This document shows positions 25,829 to 35,923 of a stretch of 64,000 nt of DNA, piece after piece. Position numbers and translations under genes: made by a program. The notes under the pieces are model-generated. The model was not told the origin of the DNA. It saw nothing but the letters and a program-made list of their open reading frames with translations, and searched no databases. Numbering within the stretch: the stretch's first letter is position 1; the number at the start of each line of letters is the position of its first letter. The stretch comes from Yoonia vestfoldensis DSM 16212 (GTDB lineage: Bacteria; Pseudomonadota; Alphaproteobacteria; Rhodobacterales; Rhodobacteraceae): contig NZ_KB907987.1 of the NCBI RefSeq assembly GCF_000382265.1, forward strand, positions 34,321 to 98,320. Direction: 5' to 3'.

Positions 25829-27697
25829 TTACTTTTTCACGATCTCCCAGGGAATCGTGTAAACGCCAAGCGCTGTGCCGATCTGGTCGGCAAGATGTGG
25901 ATCGGCGGTGATCTGCGCCACAAGACCACGCCTTTTGTCCTCCATGACGCTATCGACATGGGCCGGAACATCGGCAAGCGCGGCATTGTAGATTCGCGTG
26001 ATCGCGCGTTTTCTCAGATCAGGCTTGAATATCTTGCCGACGGCGGTTTTTGGAAGCTCGGCCAGCACCTCAAGATGTTTCGGATGCGCCGCGCGTTCGT
26101 GAATATGTTCTTTCGCGTAATCAAGCAGCGCCGCGTCGGTCACATCGGCACCGGCAACCAGTTCCACGTAAACGCAAGGGACCTCACCGGCATGCGCATC
26201 GGGCTGGCCGATGGCCCCGGCAAAAGCGACCGCAGGGTGACCCGCCATCGCTTCTTCGATCTCGGCGGGGTCGATGTTGTGCCCACCGCGGATGATCAGA
26301 TCCTTGGCCCGCCCGGTGATCCAAAGATACCCATCCGCATCGATCCGGCCCAGATCGCCGGTACGCAAATGGTCGTTGTAAAACATGTCGCGGTTCTTGT
26401 CGGCCTCGGTATAGGTTTGCCCGCTGAACACACCCGGACTGGCGACGCAGATTTCGCCTATTTCATCGACACCGCATTCCATGCCGGTCGCCGCCGAAAC
26501 GATCTTGACGTCGGTATACGGGAACGGCATGCCGATCGACCCGACGCGTTTTTCCCCGTCTGGCGGGTTGATCGACACAAGACATGTCGCCTCAGTCAGG
26601 CCGTAGCCTTCGCAAATGGTAACACCCGCCGCCGCCTCGAATTTCTTGTAAAGTTCGAGCGGCAAGGGCGCGGACCCGCAAAACGCCAGGCGCAGCGACG
26701 AGATATCGGCATCGACCTTGCGCTGCATCAGCGCCGACATCGCTGTCGGCACGGTGATCATGAAGGTGACCTTGTGCTTGGCGACCAGTTTCCAGAAATT
26801 GTCGAACACACCTTCACCCCGATACCCCTGCGGTGTGGGAAACACGACCTGCGCCCCCGACCCCAGCGATGCGCCCAGCGACACGATCGTCGCAAAAACG
26901 TGGAACAGCGGCAGCGGGCAGATCTGCACGTCTTGTTCGGTGAACAACAACCGCGCGCCCAGCCAGGCGTTATAGACGATCCCGGAATAGCGGTGCTGCA
27001 CGACCTTGGGCATGCCCGTGGTGCCACCGGTGTGGAAATAGGCCGCAACCCGGTCCCTGTCGGAATCCGCAAAGGCCAGCGTTGTGGGCCGCTTGGCCAG
27101 TTCTGCGTTGAAATCCAGCACCTTGGCGTTGTGCGCGACAGGGTTCTTGGGCCGGATCAGCGGCACGATCAGCCGTTTGAGCCCGGTCAGGTACCGGTGC
27201 AGATCCACTTCGAGCACGGTGGTGACATTGGGCGCAAGGCGCACGGCCTCGGCGGTTTTCTGGGCGACGTCGGTCTTGGGAAAGGCGCGCAGGGTCACGA
27301 CGACCTTGGCCTTGGTTTCACGCAGGATCGCGCCGATCTGTTCGGCGTCCAGCAGCGGGTTGATAGGGTTGACGATCCCCGCGACCTGCCCGCCCAAGTA
27401 GGTCAAGATCGTTTCTGTCGCATTGGGCAGCACGAAGGCCACGACATCTTTTTCCCCGATTCCAAGGTCACGGAACAGGTTGGCCGCCTGGGCGGTCTTG
27501 GCCTGCAATTCCGACCAGGTGAGCGTTTCGCAGAATGCGTCGGGGTCGGACAACAGGCTGAAACTGACGGCCTTGCGCGCGCCATGCGCGGCAGCGGTTT
27601 GCGACAGAAGCGCAAAGGTCGTCACCGGCAAGCGGCGGTCGGCCCACGGCATTTCGTTATGAATCGCGTCGCGATCCGCCATCGTTGCAAATGCCAT
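25829..27697 (-). CDS. Acyl-CoA synthetase (AMP-forming ANL superfamily)
   Basis: 622 residues. Adenylate-forming motifs: A3 as YFHTGGTTGMPKVVQH, A5 as EGYGLTEATC, A7 as LRTGDLGRIDADGYLWITGR and A8 as DLIIRGGHNIDPAEIEEAM. The catalytic Lys should be in the C-terminal TAVGKIFKPDLRKR. It activates a carboxylic acid to its CoA thioester through an acyl-adenylate; chain length is not clear. The ATG at 27697 has GGAGGA upstream. It is 110 bp after the ABC exporter gene on the same strand. Confidence 0.88.
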   Translation of the reverse strand: MAFATMADRDAIHNEMPWADRRLPVTTFALLSQTAAAHGARKAVSFSLLSDPDAFCETLTWSELQAKTAQAANLFRDLGIGEKDVVAFVLPNATETILTYLGGQVAGIVNPINPLLDAEQIGAILRETKAKVVVTLRAFPKTDVAQKTAEAVRLAPNVTTVLEVDLHRYLTGLKRLIVPLIRPKNPVAHNAKVLDFNAELAKRPTTLAFADSDRDRVAAYFHTGGTTGMPKVVQHRYSGIVYNAWLGARLLFTEQDVQICPLPLFHVFATIVSLGASLGSGAQVVFPTPQGYRGEGVFDNFWKLVAKHKVTFMITVPTAMSALMQRKVDADISSLRLAFCGSAPLPLELYKKFEAAAGVTICEGYGLTEATCLVSINPPDGEKRVGSIGMPFPYTDVKIVSAATGMECGVDEIGEICVASPGVFSGQTYTEADKNRDMFYNDHLRTGDLGRIDADGYLWITGRAKDLIIRGGHNIDPAEIEEAMAGHPAVAFAGAIGQPDAHAGEVPCVYVELVAGADVTDAALLDYAKEHIHERAAHPKHLEVLAELPKTAVGKIFKPDLRKRAITRIYNAALADVPAHVDSVMEDKRRGLVAQITADPHLADQIGTALGVYTIPWEIVKK

Positions 27698-27807
27698 GCC
27701 GCATTCCTCCCCTTTTGGTTCTTTCCGCAGCCTTGCGGCGCGTCCCTCAGGGCGGCACGTTGGTCAAAGTCGGCCATGGGTGCAAGACTGACGCTACGAA
27801 AGTCGTG

Positions 27808-29598
27808 CTATTCGGCGGCGACGCCTTCGGTAAACTGCAACCGCGCCAGACGGGCATAAAGACCGCCCTGCGCGACCAGCGCGTCATGTGTGCCCTGCGC
27901 GACGATCCGGCCCGCGTCGAAAACGACGATCCGGTCGGCCTTTTTCACTGTGGCCAGACGATGCGCGACGATCAGCGTCGTGCGTGTCTTGGCCAGATCC
28001 TCGACCGCACGCTGGACCGCATATTCGCTTTCGGCGTCAAGCGCGCTTGTCGCTTCGTCCAGCAACAGGACCGGGGCATCGCGCAAGATGGCGCGGGCGA
28101 TGGCGATGCGCTGCTTTTGCCCGCCCGACAGCATGACGCCGCGTTCGCCGACATAGCTTTCGTAGCCGTCAGGCAATGCGGTCAGGAAATCATGCGCAGC
28201 CGCGGCCTTGGCGGCCGCTTCGACCTCTGCGTCGGTGGCATCGGGGCGACCGAAACGGATATTTTCGCGCGCGGTATCGGCAAAGATCACCGGGTCTTGC
28301 GGCACAAGCGCGATATGCTTGCGGAATTCGGCACGGTTCAGGTCGCGCAGGTCGATCCCGTCGAGCTTCACGGCCCCTTCCTGCGGATCATAGAACCGCT
28401 GGACCAGCTGGATGATCGTGCTTTTGCCCGCGCCGGACGGGCCGACAAGGGCGACAGTCTCACCCGGTGCGATGTGCAGGTCGATCCCGTCAAGCGCGGA
28501 AATCGACATGCGCGACGGATAGCTGAAGCGCAGGTTTTCAAAGTGCAACTCGCCCCGGACAGGTGCCGGAAGCTGGCGAGGCTGCGCGGGGTCGGTCACG
28601 CTGTCCTCGATGGTCAGCAATTCGATCAGCCGTTCGGTGGCGCCTGCCGCGCGCTGCAATTCGCCCCAGACCTCGGACAGGGCGGCGACGGCACCGCCGA
28701 CCATGATCGTGTAGATCATGAACTGCACCAGCCCGCCTTCGGTAATCTCGCCCGCGACGACATCTTCCGACCCCATCTGCAGGAACAGCACGATGGCGGC
28801 AAAGACCATGAAGATCACGATGGCCGTCAGAAAGGCGCGCGTCAGGATGCGCCGCCGGGCCGACCGGTAACTTTGCTCGGTCACTTCGTCGAACTTGGCG
28901 CGGCTCAGATCCTCGTGGGTAAAGGCCTGCACAGTCTGCGCCGAGGTCAAAAGCTCGGACGCGTCACCGCTTGATTCCGCGATCAGGTCCTGGTTTTCGC
29001 GCGACAGGCTGCGCACGCGGCGGCCCAGAAACATGATCGGAAACAGCACGACGGGGATCGGCCAAAGCACCATGATGCTCATCTTGACCGAGGTCAGCAG
29101 CATGAGGACAACGCCGCCGATAAAGATCAGGATATTGCGCAGTGCGATCGATGCGGAACTGCCGATCACCGACAGGATCAGCGTGGTATCGGTGGTGATC
29201 CGGCTCAAGACCTCGCCCGTCATGATCTTTTCATAGAACGCGGGGCTCATGCTGATCATGCGGTTGAACACGGCTTTGCGGATATCGGCCACGACCCGTT
29301 CACCCAGACGCGTGACCAGATAATACCGCAGCGCCGTCCCGAAGGCGAGAAGCACAGCCACGGCCAGAAGCGCCACGAAATAGCGGCTGATCTCGACGCT
29401 GTCCAAACCAAAGTTGTCAACGACCAGACGCGCGACCAGCGGCAGGCTCAGCGCGGCCATCGCGGTGAAAACCAGCGCAAATCCTGCGCCGATCAGGTTC
29501 CACTTGTAAGGTCTGATAAAAGGCCAGAGCGCCTGCAAGGCACCGATCTTTTTGCCGACGGGCCGGTCTTCTGCTTTGGTCTGCACAGGTTCGGCCAT
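27808..29598 (-). CDS. ABC exporter, fused membrane and ATPase domains (MsbA/LmrA type)
   Basis: 596 residues from ATG 29598; an in-frame upstream extension runs across the tRNA gene and is rejected. An ABC-type exporter membrane domain of six helices covers about residues 25-330 (start near LWPFIRPYKWNLIGAGFALV). The nucleotide-binding domain has Walker A GPSGAGKST, Q loop LVPQDPVIFADT, signature MLSGGQKQRIAIARAIL, Walker B VLLLDEATSALD and H loop LIVAHRLATV. It works as a homodimer and may export lipids or drugs; the substrate is unknown. Confidence 0.92.
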   Translation of the reverse strand: MAEPVQTKAEDRPVGKKIGALQALWPFIRPYKWNLIGAGFALVFTAMAALSLPLVARLVVDNFGLDSVEISRYFVALLAVAVLLAFGTALRYYLVTRLGERVVADIRKAVFNRMISMSPAFYEKIMTGEVLSRITTDTTLILSVIGSSASIALRNILIFIGGVVLMLLTSVKMSIMVLWPIPVVLFPIMFLGRRVRSLSRENQDLIAESSGDASELLTSAQTVQAFTHEDLSRAKFDEVTEQSYRSARRRILTRAFLTAIVIFMVFAAIVLFLQMGSEDVVAGEITEGGLVQFMIYTIMVGGAVAALSEVWGELQRAAGATERLIELLTIEDSVTDPAQPRQLPAPVRGELHFENLRFSYPSRMSISALDGIDLHIAPGETVALVGPSGAGKSTIIQLVQRFYDPQEGAVKLDGIDLRDLNRAEFRKHIALVPQDPVIFADTARENIRFGRPDATDAEVEAAAKAAAAHDFLTALPDGYESYVGERGVMLSGGQKQRIAIARAILRDAPVLLLDEATSALDAESEYAVQRAVEDLAKTRTTLIVAHRLATVKKADRIVVFDAGRIVAQGTHDALVAQGGLYARLARLQFTEGVAAE

Positions 29599-29690
29599 CG
29601 GGCGTCCTTTGTCTGTCAGGGCCTGATGTAAAGCTGGGCCATCGTTTGCACAAGGCGGGACCGGTTCATGGTCCGCAATTGTCGCAGGAG

Positions 29691-29764
29691 TGGAGCGGGC
29701 GGCGGGAATCGAACCCGCGTCTCTTGCTTGGAAGGCAAGGGTCTTACCATTACACAACGCCCGC
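29691..29764 (-). tRNA. tRNA-Gly (anticodon TCC), CCA encoded
   Basis: On the reverse strand the acceptor arms GCGGGCG and CGCCCGC pair fully. The anticodon arm reads CTTGC-CTTCCAA-GCAAG, giving anticodon TCC. The T arm GCGGGTTCGATTCCCGC is canonical. A discriminator T and encoded CCA occupy 29691-29694. Nothing resembling an integrated element borders it. Confidence 0.95.
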
Positions 29765-29813
29765 GCAGAAGTTGGATTAAGTCACGCGGCCCGCCCCGTC
29801 AAGGAACAGCCCG

Positions 29814-29847
29814 CATCTTCCGAGCATAAATATCCCCCGCGCGGAGC
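29814..29847 (-). repeat. Copy 2 of the 33-bp downstream element
   Basis: On the reverse strand: GCTCCGCGCGGGGG then ATATTTATGCTCGGAAGATG, with two mismatches to the core of the other copies and one extra G. It lies about 80 bp past the 5'-nucleotidase stop in that gene's sense orientation, beyond the twin hairpins. Confidence 0.7.
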
Positions 29848-29864
29848 GCATCTGACATCACATC

Positions 29865-29912
29865 GCGCGCCGCCGTTTGCAGCGGCGCGCGCCGCCGTTT
29901 GCAGCGGCGCGC
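29865..29912 (-). terminator. Two overlapping identical hairpins after the 5'-nucleotidase gene
   Basis: A 22-bp unit repeats almost twice. Each forms a perfect 9-bp stem GCGCGCCGC/GCGGCGCGC around the loop CGTTTGCA (29865-29890 and 29887-29912), and the two share 4 bp. It starts 13 bp past the stop. There is no T-run, so Rho-independent termination is uncertain. Confidence 0.6.
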
Positions 29913-29924
29913 AACGTGTTCGCA

Positions 29925-31487
29925 TCAGTTCACAGTGATGCGCCCATCGGTATAGGGCGTTACGGGACCATTGGCCGCCATGTATTCGGCCAGCACATCG
30001 GCCAGATCGGGGCCGAAGTCATAGGCGTTTGCCGCATCCTCGAACATGGAATAGCCGTCACCGCCGTTGCGGACATAGTTGTTGGACACGACGCCATAAA
30101 CCGCATCAGGATCAAGCGGCGCATCGCCAACCATCACGTCAGAGATACGTTCGCCTGCCGGGGCCGTGCTGTTGACGACAAAGCTCATGCCAGCGACCTG
30201 CGGGAAACGGCCTGCGCCTTCCTCGATCTGGCCTACACCGTTTTCAAGGGCGGCAACGATGTCAGCCCCTGTCACCTCGAAGGTGGACAGCGTGTTCTGG
30301 AACGGCAGCACGCTGAGGACTTCGCCCATCGTCACTTCGCCTGCATCGATCGAGGCGCGGATACCGCCCCCGTTCTGGATCGCGATCTGGATGCCCTGAT
30401 CACGCACGCGGTCCAGCATCGCATCGGCGATCAGCGACCCCATCGGACATTCCACCGCCCGGCAGACCGTGCGGTCGCCTTCGATTGCGTCGGTTGTTTC
30501 GGCGACAAGGCGGGTTTTCATCTCTTCGATCGGCCCGGCCAGTTCGGCGATCCGCGCAAGGGCGGCTTCATCCTCGGCGACGCTGGCATCCAGAAGGATC
30601 GTGTCACCGGTGGCCGAGGTCACGTTGCCTTCGTCATCGAACACGATCGTCAGGTGGCCGACATATTTGGAATAGGCGTAGGCCTGCACGACCGGCACGT
30701 CACCGACCATCTGCGGATAGGCCAGCGCACCTTCTTCGGTATTGGACATCAGCGTGTGCGAATGGCCGCCCACAATCGCGTCGATCCCGTCAACGGCGGC
30801 GGCAATGTCCATATCCTTGGGCAGGCCGACATGGGTCAGCGCGATGATCTTGGTGACACCTTCATCCTGCAAGGTCGCGACATCCGCGCTCAGGCTTTCA
30901 ATCTCGGGGGTGAAGATCACGGCATCCGACGGGCTGGAGGTTTCGACCGTGTCACTCGCCAAGGCCGAGATGATGCCGATCCGTTCGCCGCCGATTTCAA
31001 GGACGATGTGGTTTTCGACCTGTCCGGCCAGCACGTTGGAGCTGGACACGTCAATGTTGCCGGAAATGACCGGGAAAGACACCAGATCAGTCAGCTTGCG
31101 CAGACCGTCGTCGCCATCGTCGAATTCATGATTGCCCACGGCCATGACGTCATAGCCGATGATATTCATGAATTCGGCTTCGACCTCGCCCTTGTAGGTC
31201 GTGTACATCAGGCTGCCCTGATATTGGTCGCCCGCATCGACGACGATCACGTTCTCGCCTGCCAGTTCCTCGCGCAGGGCGTTGATCTGGGTGATGACGC
31301 GCGCCACGCCGCCAAAGCACTCACCAGCGGCATTCGCCTCTGCGCCGCAGGTCGAATCGGACCCGCTGATCGATTCGATACGGCTGTGCAGATCGTTGGT
31401 GTGGATGATGTGCAGGGTGTAATCGGCATAGGCCGATCCCGCGATCAGCGCCAGCGCGCAGCTTGTCGTCAATAGTCGCATTGTCAT
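29925..31487 (-). CDS. Periplasmic 5'-nucleotidase / metallophosphatase (UshA-like)
   Basis: 520 residues from ATG 31487 (AGGA 7 nt upstream), with a signal peptide (MTMRLLTTSCALALIAGSAYA). The metallophosphoesterase domain has the metal ligands in IIHTNDLHSRIE, VVDAGDQYQGS, AVGNHEFDDG and GGHSHT. The 5'-nucleotidase C-terminal domain follows (MGSLIADAMLDRV, IQNGGGIRASIDAG, GDGYSMF). It releases nucleosides and phosphate from extracellular nucleotides in the periplasm. Fits the nucleoside salvage operon at 46.5-51 kb functionally, though the two are not linked. The gene ends in twin hairpins. Confidence 0.93.
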   Translation of the reverse strand: MTMRLLTTSCALALIAGSAYADYTLHIIHTNDLHSRIESISGSDSTCGAEANAAGECFGGVARVITQINALREELAGENVIVVDAGDQYQGSLMYTTYKGEVEAEFMNIIGYDVMAVGNHEFDDGDDGLRKLTDLVSFPVISGNIDVSSSNVLAGQVENHIVLEIGGERIGIISALASDTVETSSPSDAVIFTPEIESLSADVATLQDEGVTKIIALTHVGLPKDMDIAAAVDGIDAIVGGHSHTLMSNTEEGALAYPQMVGDVPVVQAYAYSKYVGHLTIVFDDEGNVTSATGDTILLDASVAEDEAALARIAELAGPIEEMKTRLVAETTDAIEGDRTVCRAVECPMGSLIADAMLDRVRDQGIQIAIQNGGGIRASIDAGEVTMGEVLSVLPFQNTLSTFEVTGADIVAALENGVGQIEEGAGRFPQVAGMSFVVNSTAPAGERISDVMVGDAPLDPDAVYGVVSNNYVRNGGDGYSMFEDAANAYDFGPDLADVLAEYMAANGPVTPYTDGRITVN

Positions 31488-31627
31488 GGCAATGTCCTTT
31501 CTGGTTTCGCTGCGCAAACTTGGCCGCGACACGGCCCCGGAGTCAAACATAACGACCAGACATTGACAGGTTGCCGCAACGTTAACCAACGCACCCAACA
31601 GACTTGACCATTTTTTGCGCAGGCCTC

Positions 31628-31972
31628 ATGACGCGGTGCATGTTGATCTACAAGATTTTCCGCGCGGACGAATGGGCCACCTTGCAACGCGACGGGGCAA
31701 CTTCGGGTGCGCCCGTCGATCTGGCCGATGGCTATATCCATTTTTCAACGGCCGTGACGGTGGCCGAGACTGTGGCAAAGTATTTCGCCGGCGAAACCGG
31801 CCTTGTCGTTGTCGGCGTCGAGGCGGACCATCTCGACCCGCTGAAATGGGAACCGGCGCGCGGTGGCGTGCTGTTTCCACATCTTTACCGTGACTTGACC
31901 ATCGCTGATGTCGTCTGGGTCCGTGACCTGCCGCTGTCGGATGGCGCGCATGTCATGCCGGACCTCACATGA
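31628..31972 (+). CDS. DUF952 family protein
   Basis: 114 residues from the ATG at 31628 (a second ATG at 31640 is equally possible). The family core is visible: [17 protein letters not shown], then [20 protein letters not shown] and [19 protein letters not shown]952 proteins resemble ADP-ribosyl-glyco/transferase-like small folds, but no activity is established to my knowledge. It overlaps pyrD (ATGA), a common pairing in Rhodobacterales. Divergent from the 5'-nucleotidase gene. Confidence 0.85.
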   Translation: MTRCMLIYKIFRADEWATLQRDGATSGAPVDLADGYIHFSTAVTVAETVAKYFAGETGLVVVGVEADHLDPLKWEPARGGVLFPHLYRDLTIADVVWVRDLPLSDGAHVMPDLT

Positions 31973-33021
31973 AGACGCTGGAACAGATCGGTTTGAAGGC
32001 GCTCCGCCGGATCGATCCGGAAACCGCGCATGGGCTGGCCATCACGGCCTTGCGCGCAGGCCTTGGCCCAAAGATCGCGCCTTTCACATCGCCCCGTCTG
32101 CGCTGCGATCTGGCGGGGCTGGACCTGCCTAACCCGATCGGCCTTGCCGCCGGTTTCGACAAGAACGCGACTGCGCTTGCGCCACTGGCGCGCAGCGGTT
32201 TCGGCTTTGTCGAGGTCGGCGCCGCCACACCACGCCCCCAGCCCGGCAACCCCAAGCCGCGCCTCTTCCGGCTGGCACAGGATCGTGCCGCGATCAACCG
32301 GTTCGGGTTCAACAATGACGGGATGCAGGTGATCGCGGGCAGGCTCGCGCAGCGCCCTGCGGGTTCGGTGATCGGCCTGAACCTTGGCGCGAACAAGGAC
32401 AGCACCGACAAGGCCGCAGATTTTGCGACCGTGCTGGCCCATTGCGGCCCGCATGTGGATTTCGCGACGGTCAATGTGTCCTCGCCCAACACCGAAAAAC
32501 TGCGCGACCTGCAAGGCAAGGCGGCACTCGCGGCCTTGCTCGCCGGTGTGATGGAGACCCGCGCAGGCATGGCGCTTCCCATTCCCATATTCCTCAAGAT
32601 CGCACCCGATCTGACGGTGGAGGAAATCGCCGAGATTGCCGAGGTCGCGCAGGCGGCGGGGATTGCGGGCATCATCGCCACCAACACCACTCTGGACCGC
32701 ACCGGATTGCATGGCCCCCATGCGCAGGAAAAAGGCGGGCTGTCCGGCCAGCCTCTGTTCGAGAAATCGACACGCGTGCTGGCGCAGTTGTCGGCCTTGA
32801 CCGATCTGCCGCTGATCGGGGTCGGCGGTGTCAGCACGGCAGAACAGGCCTATCAAAAGATCCGCGCAGGGGCGTCTGCCGTCCAGCTTTACACCGCGCT
32901 GGTCTATGGTGGTTTGTCTCTGGTTGATGAGCTAGCGCGCGGTTTGGATGCGCTGTTGCTGCGTGACGGGTTTGCCACCCTTGCCGCTGCCGTCGGATCA
33001 GGCCGCGCGGACTGGACCTGA
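31969..33021 (+). CDS. pyrD: Dihydroorotate dehydrogenase (quinone), class 2
   Basis: 350 residues. The N-terminal membrane-associating helices ([20 protein letters not shown]) mark class 2. FMN-barrel motifs: [27 protein letters not shown], the catalytic Ser in [25 protein letters not shown] and [16 protein letters not shown]. It oxidises dihydroorotate to orotate in pyrimidine synthesis, passing electrons to quinone at the inner membrane. Its 3' end overlaps the convergent MATE gene by 24 bp. Confidence 0.95.
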   Translation: MKTLEQIGLKALRRIDPETAHGLAITALRAGLGPKIAPFTSPRLRCDLAGLDLPNPIGLAAGFDKNATALAPLARSGFGFVEVGAATPRPQPGNPKPRLFRLAQDRAAINRFGFNNDGMQVIAGRLAQRPAGSVIGLNLGANKDSTDKAADFATVLAHCGPHVDFATVNVSSPNTEKLRDLQGKAALAALLAGVMETRAGMALPIPIFLKIAPDLTVEEIAEIAEVAQAAGIAGIIATNTTLDRTGLHGPHAQEKGGLSGQPLFEKSTRVLAQLSALTDLPLIGVGGVSTAEQAYQKIRAGASAVQLYTALVYGGLSLVDELARGLDALLLRDGFATLAAAVGSGRADWT

Positions 33022-34323
33022 GGCCGCGGCCTCGAGTGCCGGGTATTTCAGCCCCAACGTCACACCGCGCGCCACAAAGCTGATCAGCATCCCCATCCAC
33101 AGCCCGTGATTCCCGAATGTCGCCATCAGGGGAATGACGCTCGCGAAATAGACCGCTGCCGACACGATCATCATGTTGCGCATATCCGCCGTGCGGGTCG
33201 CGCCGATGAAAATGCCGTCCAGCATCCATGCGGCGACGCCCACCAAGGGGGCCGCGACCATATAGGGCAGATAGATGCGGGCGGCATCGCGCACCTCGGG
33301 CGCGGTGGTCATGATGTCGATCACGACCCCGCCGAACAGCGCGAAACAGACCGCCATCAGCGCGCAGGCGCCAAAGCCCCACAGGCTGGTGAGGATCGCC
33401 GCACGGCGCAAGGCGGCGCGGGCGCGGGCGCCCATCGCCTTGCCGACCAACGCCTCGGCGGCAAAGGCGAATCCGTCCAGCGCATAGGCGGTCAGGCTCA
33501 GGAACTGGATCAGGATCTGGTTGGCGGCCAAAGGCACATCGCCAAAGCCCGCGCCGTAGAACAGGAAACTGACAAAGATCGCTTGCAACAGCACCGACCG
33601 GATCATGATGTCGCTGTTCACGATCGCCATGTGTTTCAGACGGATCAGGTCGAACACCCGCGCCGCCGTCCGCCATGCCGCCCCCGCAAAAGCATCGCGG
33701 CAATACCACAGCCCCAACGCGAGCCCCGCCCATTCCGCGATGAACGTGGCCCAGGCCACGCCTGCGACGCCCCAGCCGAACGAGAGCACGAACAAAAGGT
33801 CCAGCCCGATGTTGAGCCCGTTCATCAACAGCTGGATCGCAAAAACCCCGCCCGTGCGTTCCTGTGCGATCAGCCAGCCGGTGATTCCATAAAGGGCGAT
33901 GGTTGCAGGGGCCGACCAGATGCGGATCGCCATATAGTCGCGGGCCAGGCTTTCGACCTCGTCACTGGCAGGGGCGATGCGGAACGCGCCGGTGAAAATC
34001 AGCCATTGCGCCGCGATCATCACCGCCCCCGCGCCGAAACCGATCAGCAGCGCGCGCGACAACAGGGCCGCAACCTCGTCACTATCGCCAGCACCGCTCG
34101 CCTGTGCGGCAAGACCCGTGGTGCCCATCCGCAGAAAGCCGAAAACCCAATAGACCGCGGACAGGATCACAGCGCCAAGGCCGACCGCGCCGATCGGTGC
34201 CGCCTCGCCCAGTTGCCCGACGACGCCGGTGTCGACCAAGCCCAGGAGCGGCACCGTCGCATTGGCCAGCACGATCGGCAGCGCGATCCGCAGCACGCGC
34301 CGGTGCGACAGTGCGTCAGCCAT
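32998..34323 (-). CDS. MATE-family efflux transporter (DinF-like)
   Basis: 441 residues with about twelve hydrophobic segments in two homologous halves. The start [34 protein letters not shown] and the second-half [15 protein letters not shown] match the DinF branch of MATE exporters. It would export cationic compounds in exchange for H+ or Na+. Last of three overlapping reverse-strand genes, following two thioesterases (8-bp overlap with the nearer one). Confidence 0.9.
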   Translation of the reverse strand: MADALSHRRVLRIALPIVLANATVPLLGLVDTGVVGQLGEAAPIGAVGLGAVILSAVYWVFGFLRMGTTGLAAQASGAGDSDEVAALLSRALLIGFGAGAVMIAAQWLIFTGAFRIAPASDEVESLARDYMAIRIWSAPATIALYGITGWLIAQERTGGVFAIQLLMNGLNIGLDLLFVLSFGWGVAGVAWATFIAEWAGLALGLWYCRDAFAGAAWRTAARVFDLIRLKHMAIVNSDIMIRSVLLQAIFVSFLFYGAGFGDVPLAANQILIQFLSLTAYALDGFAFAAEALVGKAMGARARAALRRAAILTSLWGFGACALMAVCFALFGGVVIDIMTTAPEVRDAARIYLPYMVAAPLVGVAAWMLDGIFIGATRTADMRNMMIVSAAVYFASVIPLMATFGNHGLWMGMLISFVARGVTLGLKYPALEAAASGPVRAA

Positions 34324-34810
34324 TGCGCGGGGGCATCAGGAAGTGCCCCGTCGCCTGCGCGAACAGCCGTGCGCGGTTATCCTGCCAAGTCTCCACATGC
34401 ACCGAGGCATAGCGTCGGCCCGACCGATTGACCCGCGCGCGCGCATATGCGTCGCGCGGCAGGCCGCTGCGCAGGTAATCGACGGTAAAGTCGATGGTCT
34501 TGGGCAAGGCGATGGCGGGGGCATCATCGGTGATGCGTCCTGCCTCCATGTCCTCCCAGATCATGGCCCATGTCAGTTCCATGATCGCCGTCACCTCAAG
34601 AAACGCCGCCGTCGCACCGCCATGCAGCGCGGGCAGTGCAGGGTTTCCGATCAGCCTGTCGGCATAGGGCAGCACGGCGGTCAGCTCGTCCCCGCGCCGG
34701 TCGATCTGAATTCCGAGGAATTGCATGTACGGGACCCGCGCCACCAGTTTCTGCAACATCGCATCGCGGCGTTGCTTGATCACCTGCACGGGTTCGGGAC
34801 GGCTGTTCAT
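34316..34810 (-). CDS. PaaI-family hotdog-fold thioesterase (first of two)
   Basis: 164 residues. Hotdog-fold signature: [20 protein letters not shown], containing the conserved HGG helix, then [20 protein letters not shown]. PaaI thioesterases hydrolyse acyl- or aryl-CoA esters in the cytoplasm. It overlaps the upstream paralog by 4 bp and the MATE gene by 8 bp, so all three are one transcription unit. Similar organisation with the neighbour suggests duplication. Confidence 0.87.
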   Translation of the reverse strand: MNSRPEPVQVIKQRRDAMLQKLVARVPYMQFLGIQIDRRGDELTAVLPYADRLIGNPALPALHGGATAAFLEVTAIMELTWAMIWEDMEAGRITDDAPAIALPKTIDFTVDYLRSGLPRDAYARARVNRSGRRYASVHVETWQDNRARLFAQATGHFLMPPRNG

Positions 34811-35247
34811 GCCTTTGCCCTTTCGATGGTAAAGGCCCCGGTGGCCGATGCGACGGGCCGGTCAGGGTCGCTGTCCACCGCCGTCGCCCGCACAAAGGCC
34901 ACTGACCGCGTGACGTGATAACATTCCGCCACAGCCGTGATCCGGTCGCCGGGCGTCGCGGGGCGCATATAATCGATCCGCAGATCAAGCGTCGCCGTGG
35001 CGATCGCCGCCGCCGGATGCGACATGACCGCAGCCCCGGCGCAGGTGTCCATCAGCGCGGATACGGCACCACCGTGGATGACACCTGTCTCGGGGTCGCC
35101 GATAAAGCGTGCGTCATATTCCATCGCGATGGTCGCCCGCCCGTCGCCCACTTCGGTCAGCATCATGCCCAGCGCCTGCGCATGCGGGATCGACGCAATG
35201 AACTTTGCTGCGATCTTTTCGCGGCGGGTGGCCTGATCGTCAGACAT
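34807..35247 (-). CDS. PaaI-family hotdog-fold thioesterase (second of two)
   Basis: 146 residues from the ATG at 35247 (GGAGTC upstream); longer frames upstream lack coding character. Hotdog motif: [20 protein letters not shown], then [17 protein letters not shown]. Residues HGGAV...D match the catalytic Asp helix of PaaI enzymes. First gene of the thioesterase-thioesterase-MATE unit, divergent from the first MerR gene. The exact CoA ester is unknown; fatty-acid oxidation genes lie on the other side. Confidence 0.87.
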   Translation of the reverse strand: MSDDQATRREKIAAKFIASIPHAQALGMMLTEVGDGRATIAMEYDARFIGDPETGVIHGGAVSALMDTCAGAAVMSHPAAAIATATLDLRIDYMRPATPGDRITAVAECYHVTRSVAFVRATAVDSDPDRPVASATGAFTIERAKA

Positions 35248-35373
35248 GGCGACTCCTTGGCGGATGGAACTCCCCAACCGGAGTAGCGTTACCGGATAGT
35301 CATTGCAAACGCGATTGATCCATCTGTTGCCCCGCCATAGCGTTGGCGATAGGTTGGTAACGAGGAGAGACTG

Positions 35374-35742
35374 ATGACCGAAAAGCGCCTGTCGTTCAAA
35401 GAGATGTGTGCGAAATTCGACGTCACTCCGCGGACGTTGCGCTATTACGAATATATCGAACTGCTGACACCCGAAAAAGAAGGACGATCGCGGTTCTATG
35501 GCCCGCGCGAACTTGCGCGGATGACACTGATCCTGCGCGGGCGGCGGTTTGGGTTTGCGCTGGAAGACATCCGGCAATGGCTGTTGATCTATGAAAAGGA
35601 AGGCACCCATGCGCAGATGCGCGAATGGGTGGCGCTGGCCGACCGGCAAATGGAAGAGCTGCGCCAGCAGCGTGCGCAGCTGGATGAAACGATGGCCGAA
35701 CTGCAACGGCTACGCGACGATACGGCTAAAACGCTGGCCTGA
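35374..35742 (+). CDS. MerR-family transcriptional regulator (first of a tandem pair)
   Basis: 122 residues after a strong site (GAGGAGAGACTG). The winged HTH is clear ([20 protein letters not shown]), followed by [20 protein letters not shown] and a coiled-coil dimer helix ([20 protein letters not shown]). No cysteine metal-binding loop follows, so it is not a metal sensor. It is closely related to the regulator at 35924 and probably controls acyl-CoA metabolism, as in LiuR-type MerR proteins. The effector is unknown. Confidence 0.88.
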   Translation: MTEKRLSFKEMCAKFDVTPRTLRYYEYIELLTPEKEGRSRFYGPRELARMTLILRGRRFGFALEDIRQWLLIYEKEGTHAQMREWVALADRQMEELRQQRAQLDETMAELQRLRDDTAKTLA

Positions 35743-35843
35743 CGCCGGCGCGCGGCGCGTCCCGACGCGTTAGAAAATTACACCAAATTCACCGAAAATT
35801 TGCTGACCTTTCGTCACCCAGATTGTGACGCCACGTTCCGTTT

Positions 35844-35853
35844 ACGTTAACGT
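35844..35853. promoter_or_regulatory. Palindrome ACGTTAACGT upstream of the second MerR gene
   Basis: A perfect 10-bp palindrome within GTTTACGTTAACGTCACC, 70 bp before the MerR start. Sites of this type (TTxACGTxxACGTxAA) are reported for MerR regulators of branched-chain and fatty-acid degradation in proteobacteria. Likely autoregulatory, but inferred. Confidence 0.45.
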
Positions 35854-35923
35854 CACCTTTGCTTGTAAGCTGGCATCGTGATCCGCAATTGCGTGGCAAC
35901 CGCCATCCGCATGAGGAAAAGCC

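Noticed and set aside
25796..27859. 687-codon forward frame opposite the acyl-CoA synthetase
   Set aside because: Antisense to clear ANL motifs, with composition typical of a shadow.
29599..29757. N-terminal extension of the ABC exporter across the tRNA gene
   Set aside because: It would translate the complement of tRNA-Gly. The ATG at 29598 gives a normal exporter N-terminus.
29691..29925. tRNA-Gly as an integration site for a mobile element
   Set aside because: Only short intergenic repeats lie beside it; no integrase gene or repeat of the tRNA 3' end is visible.
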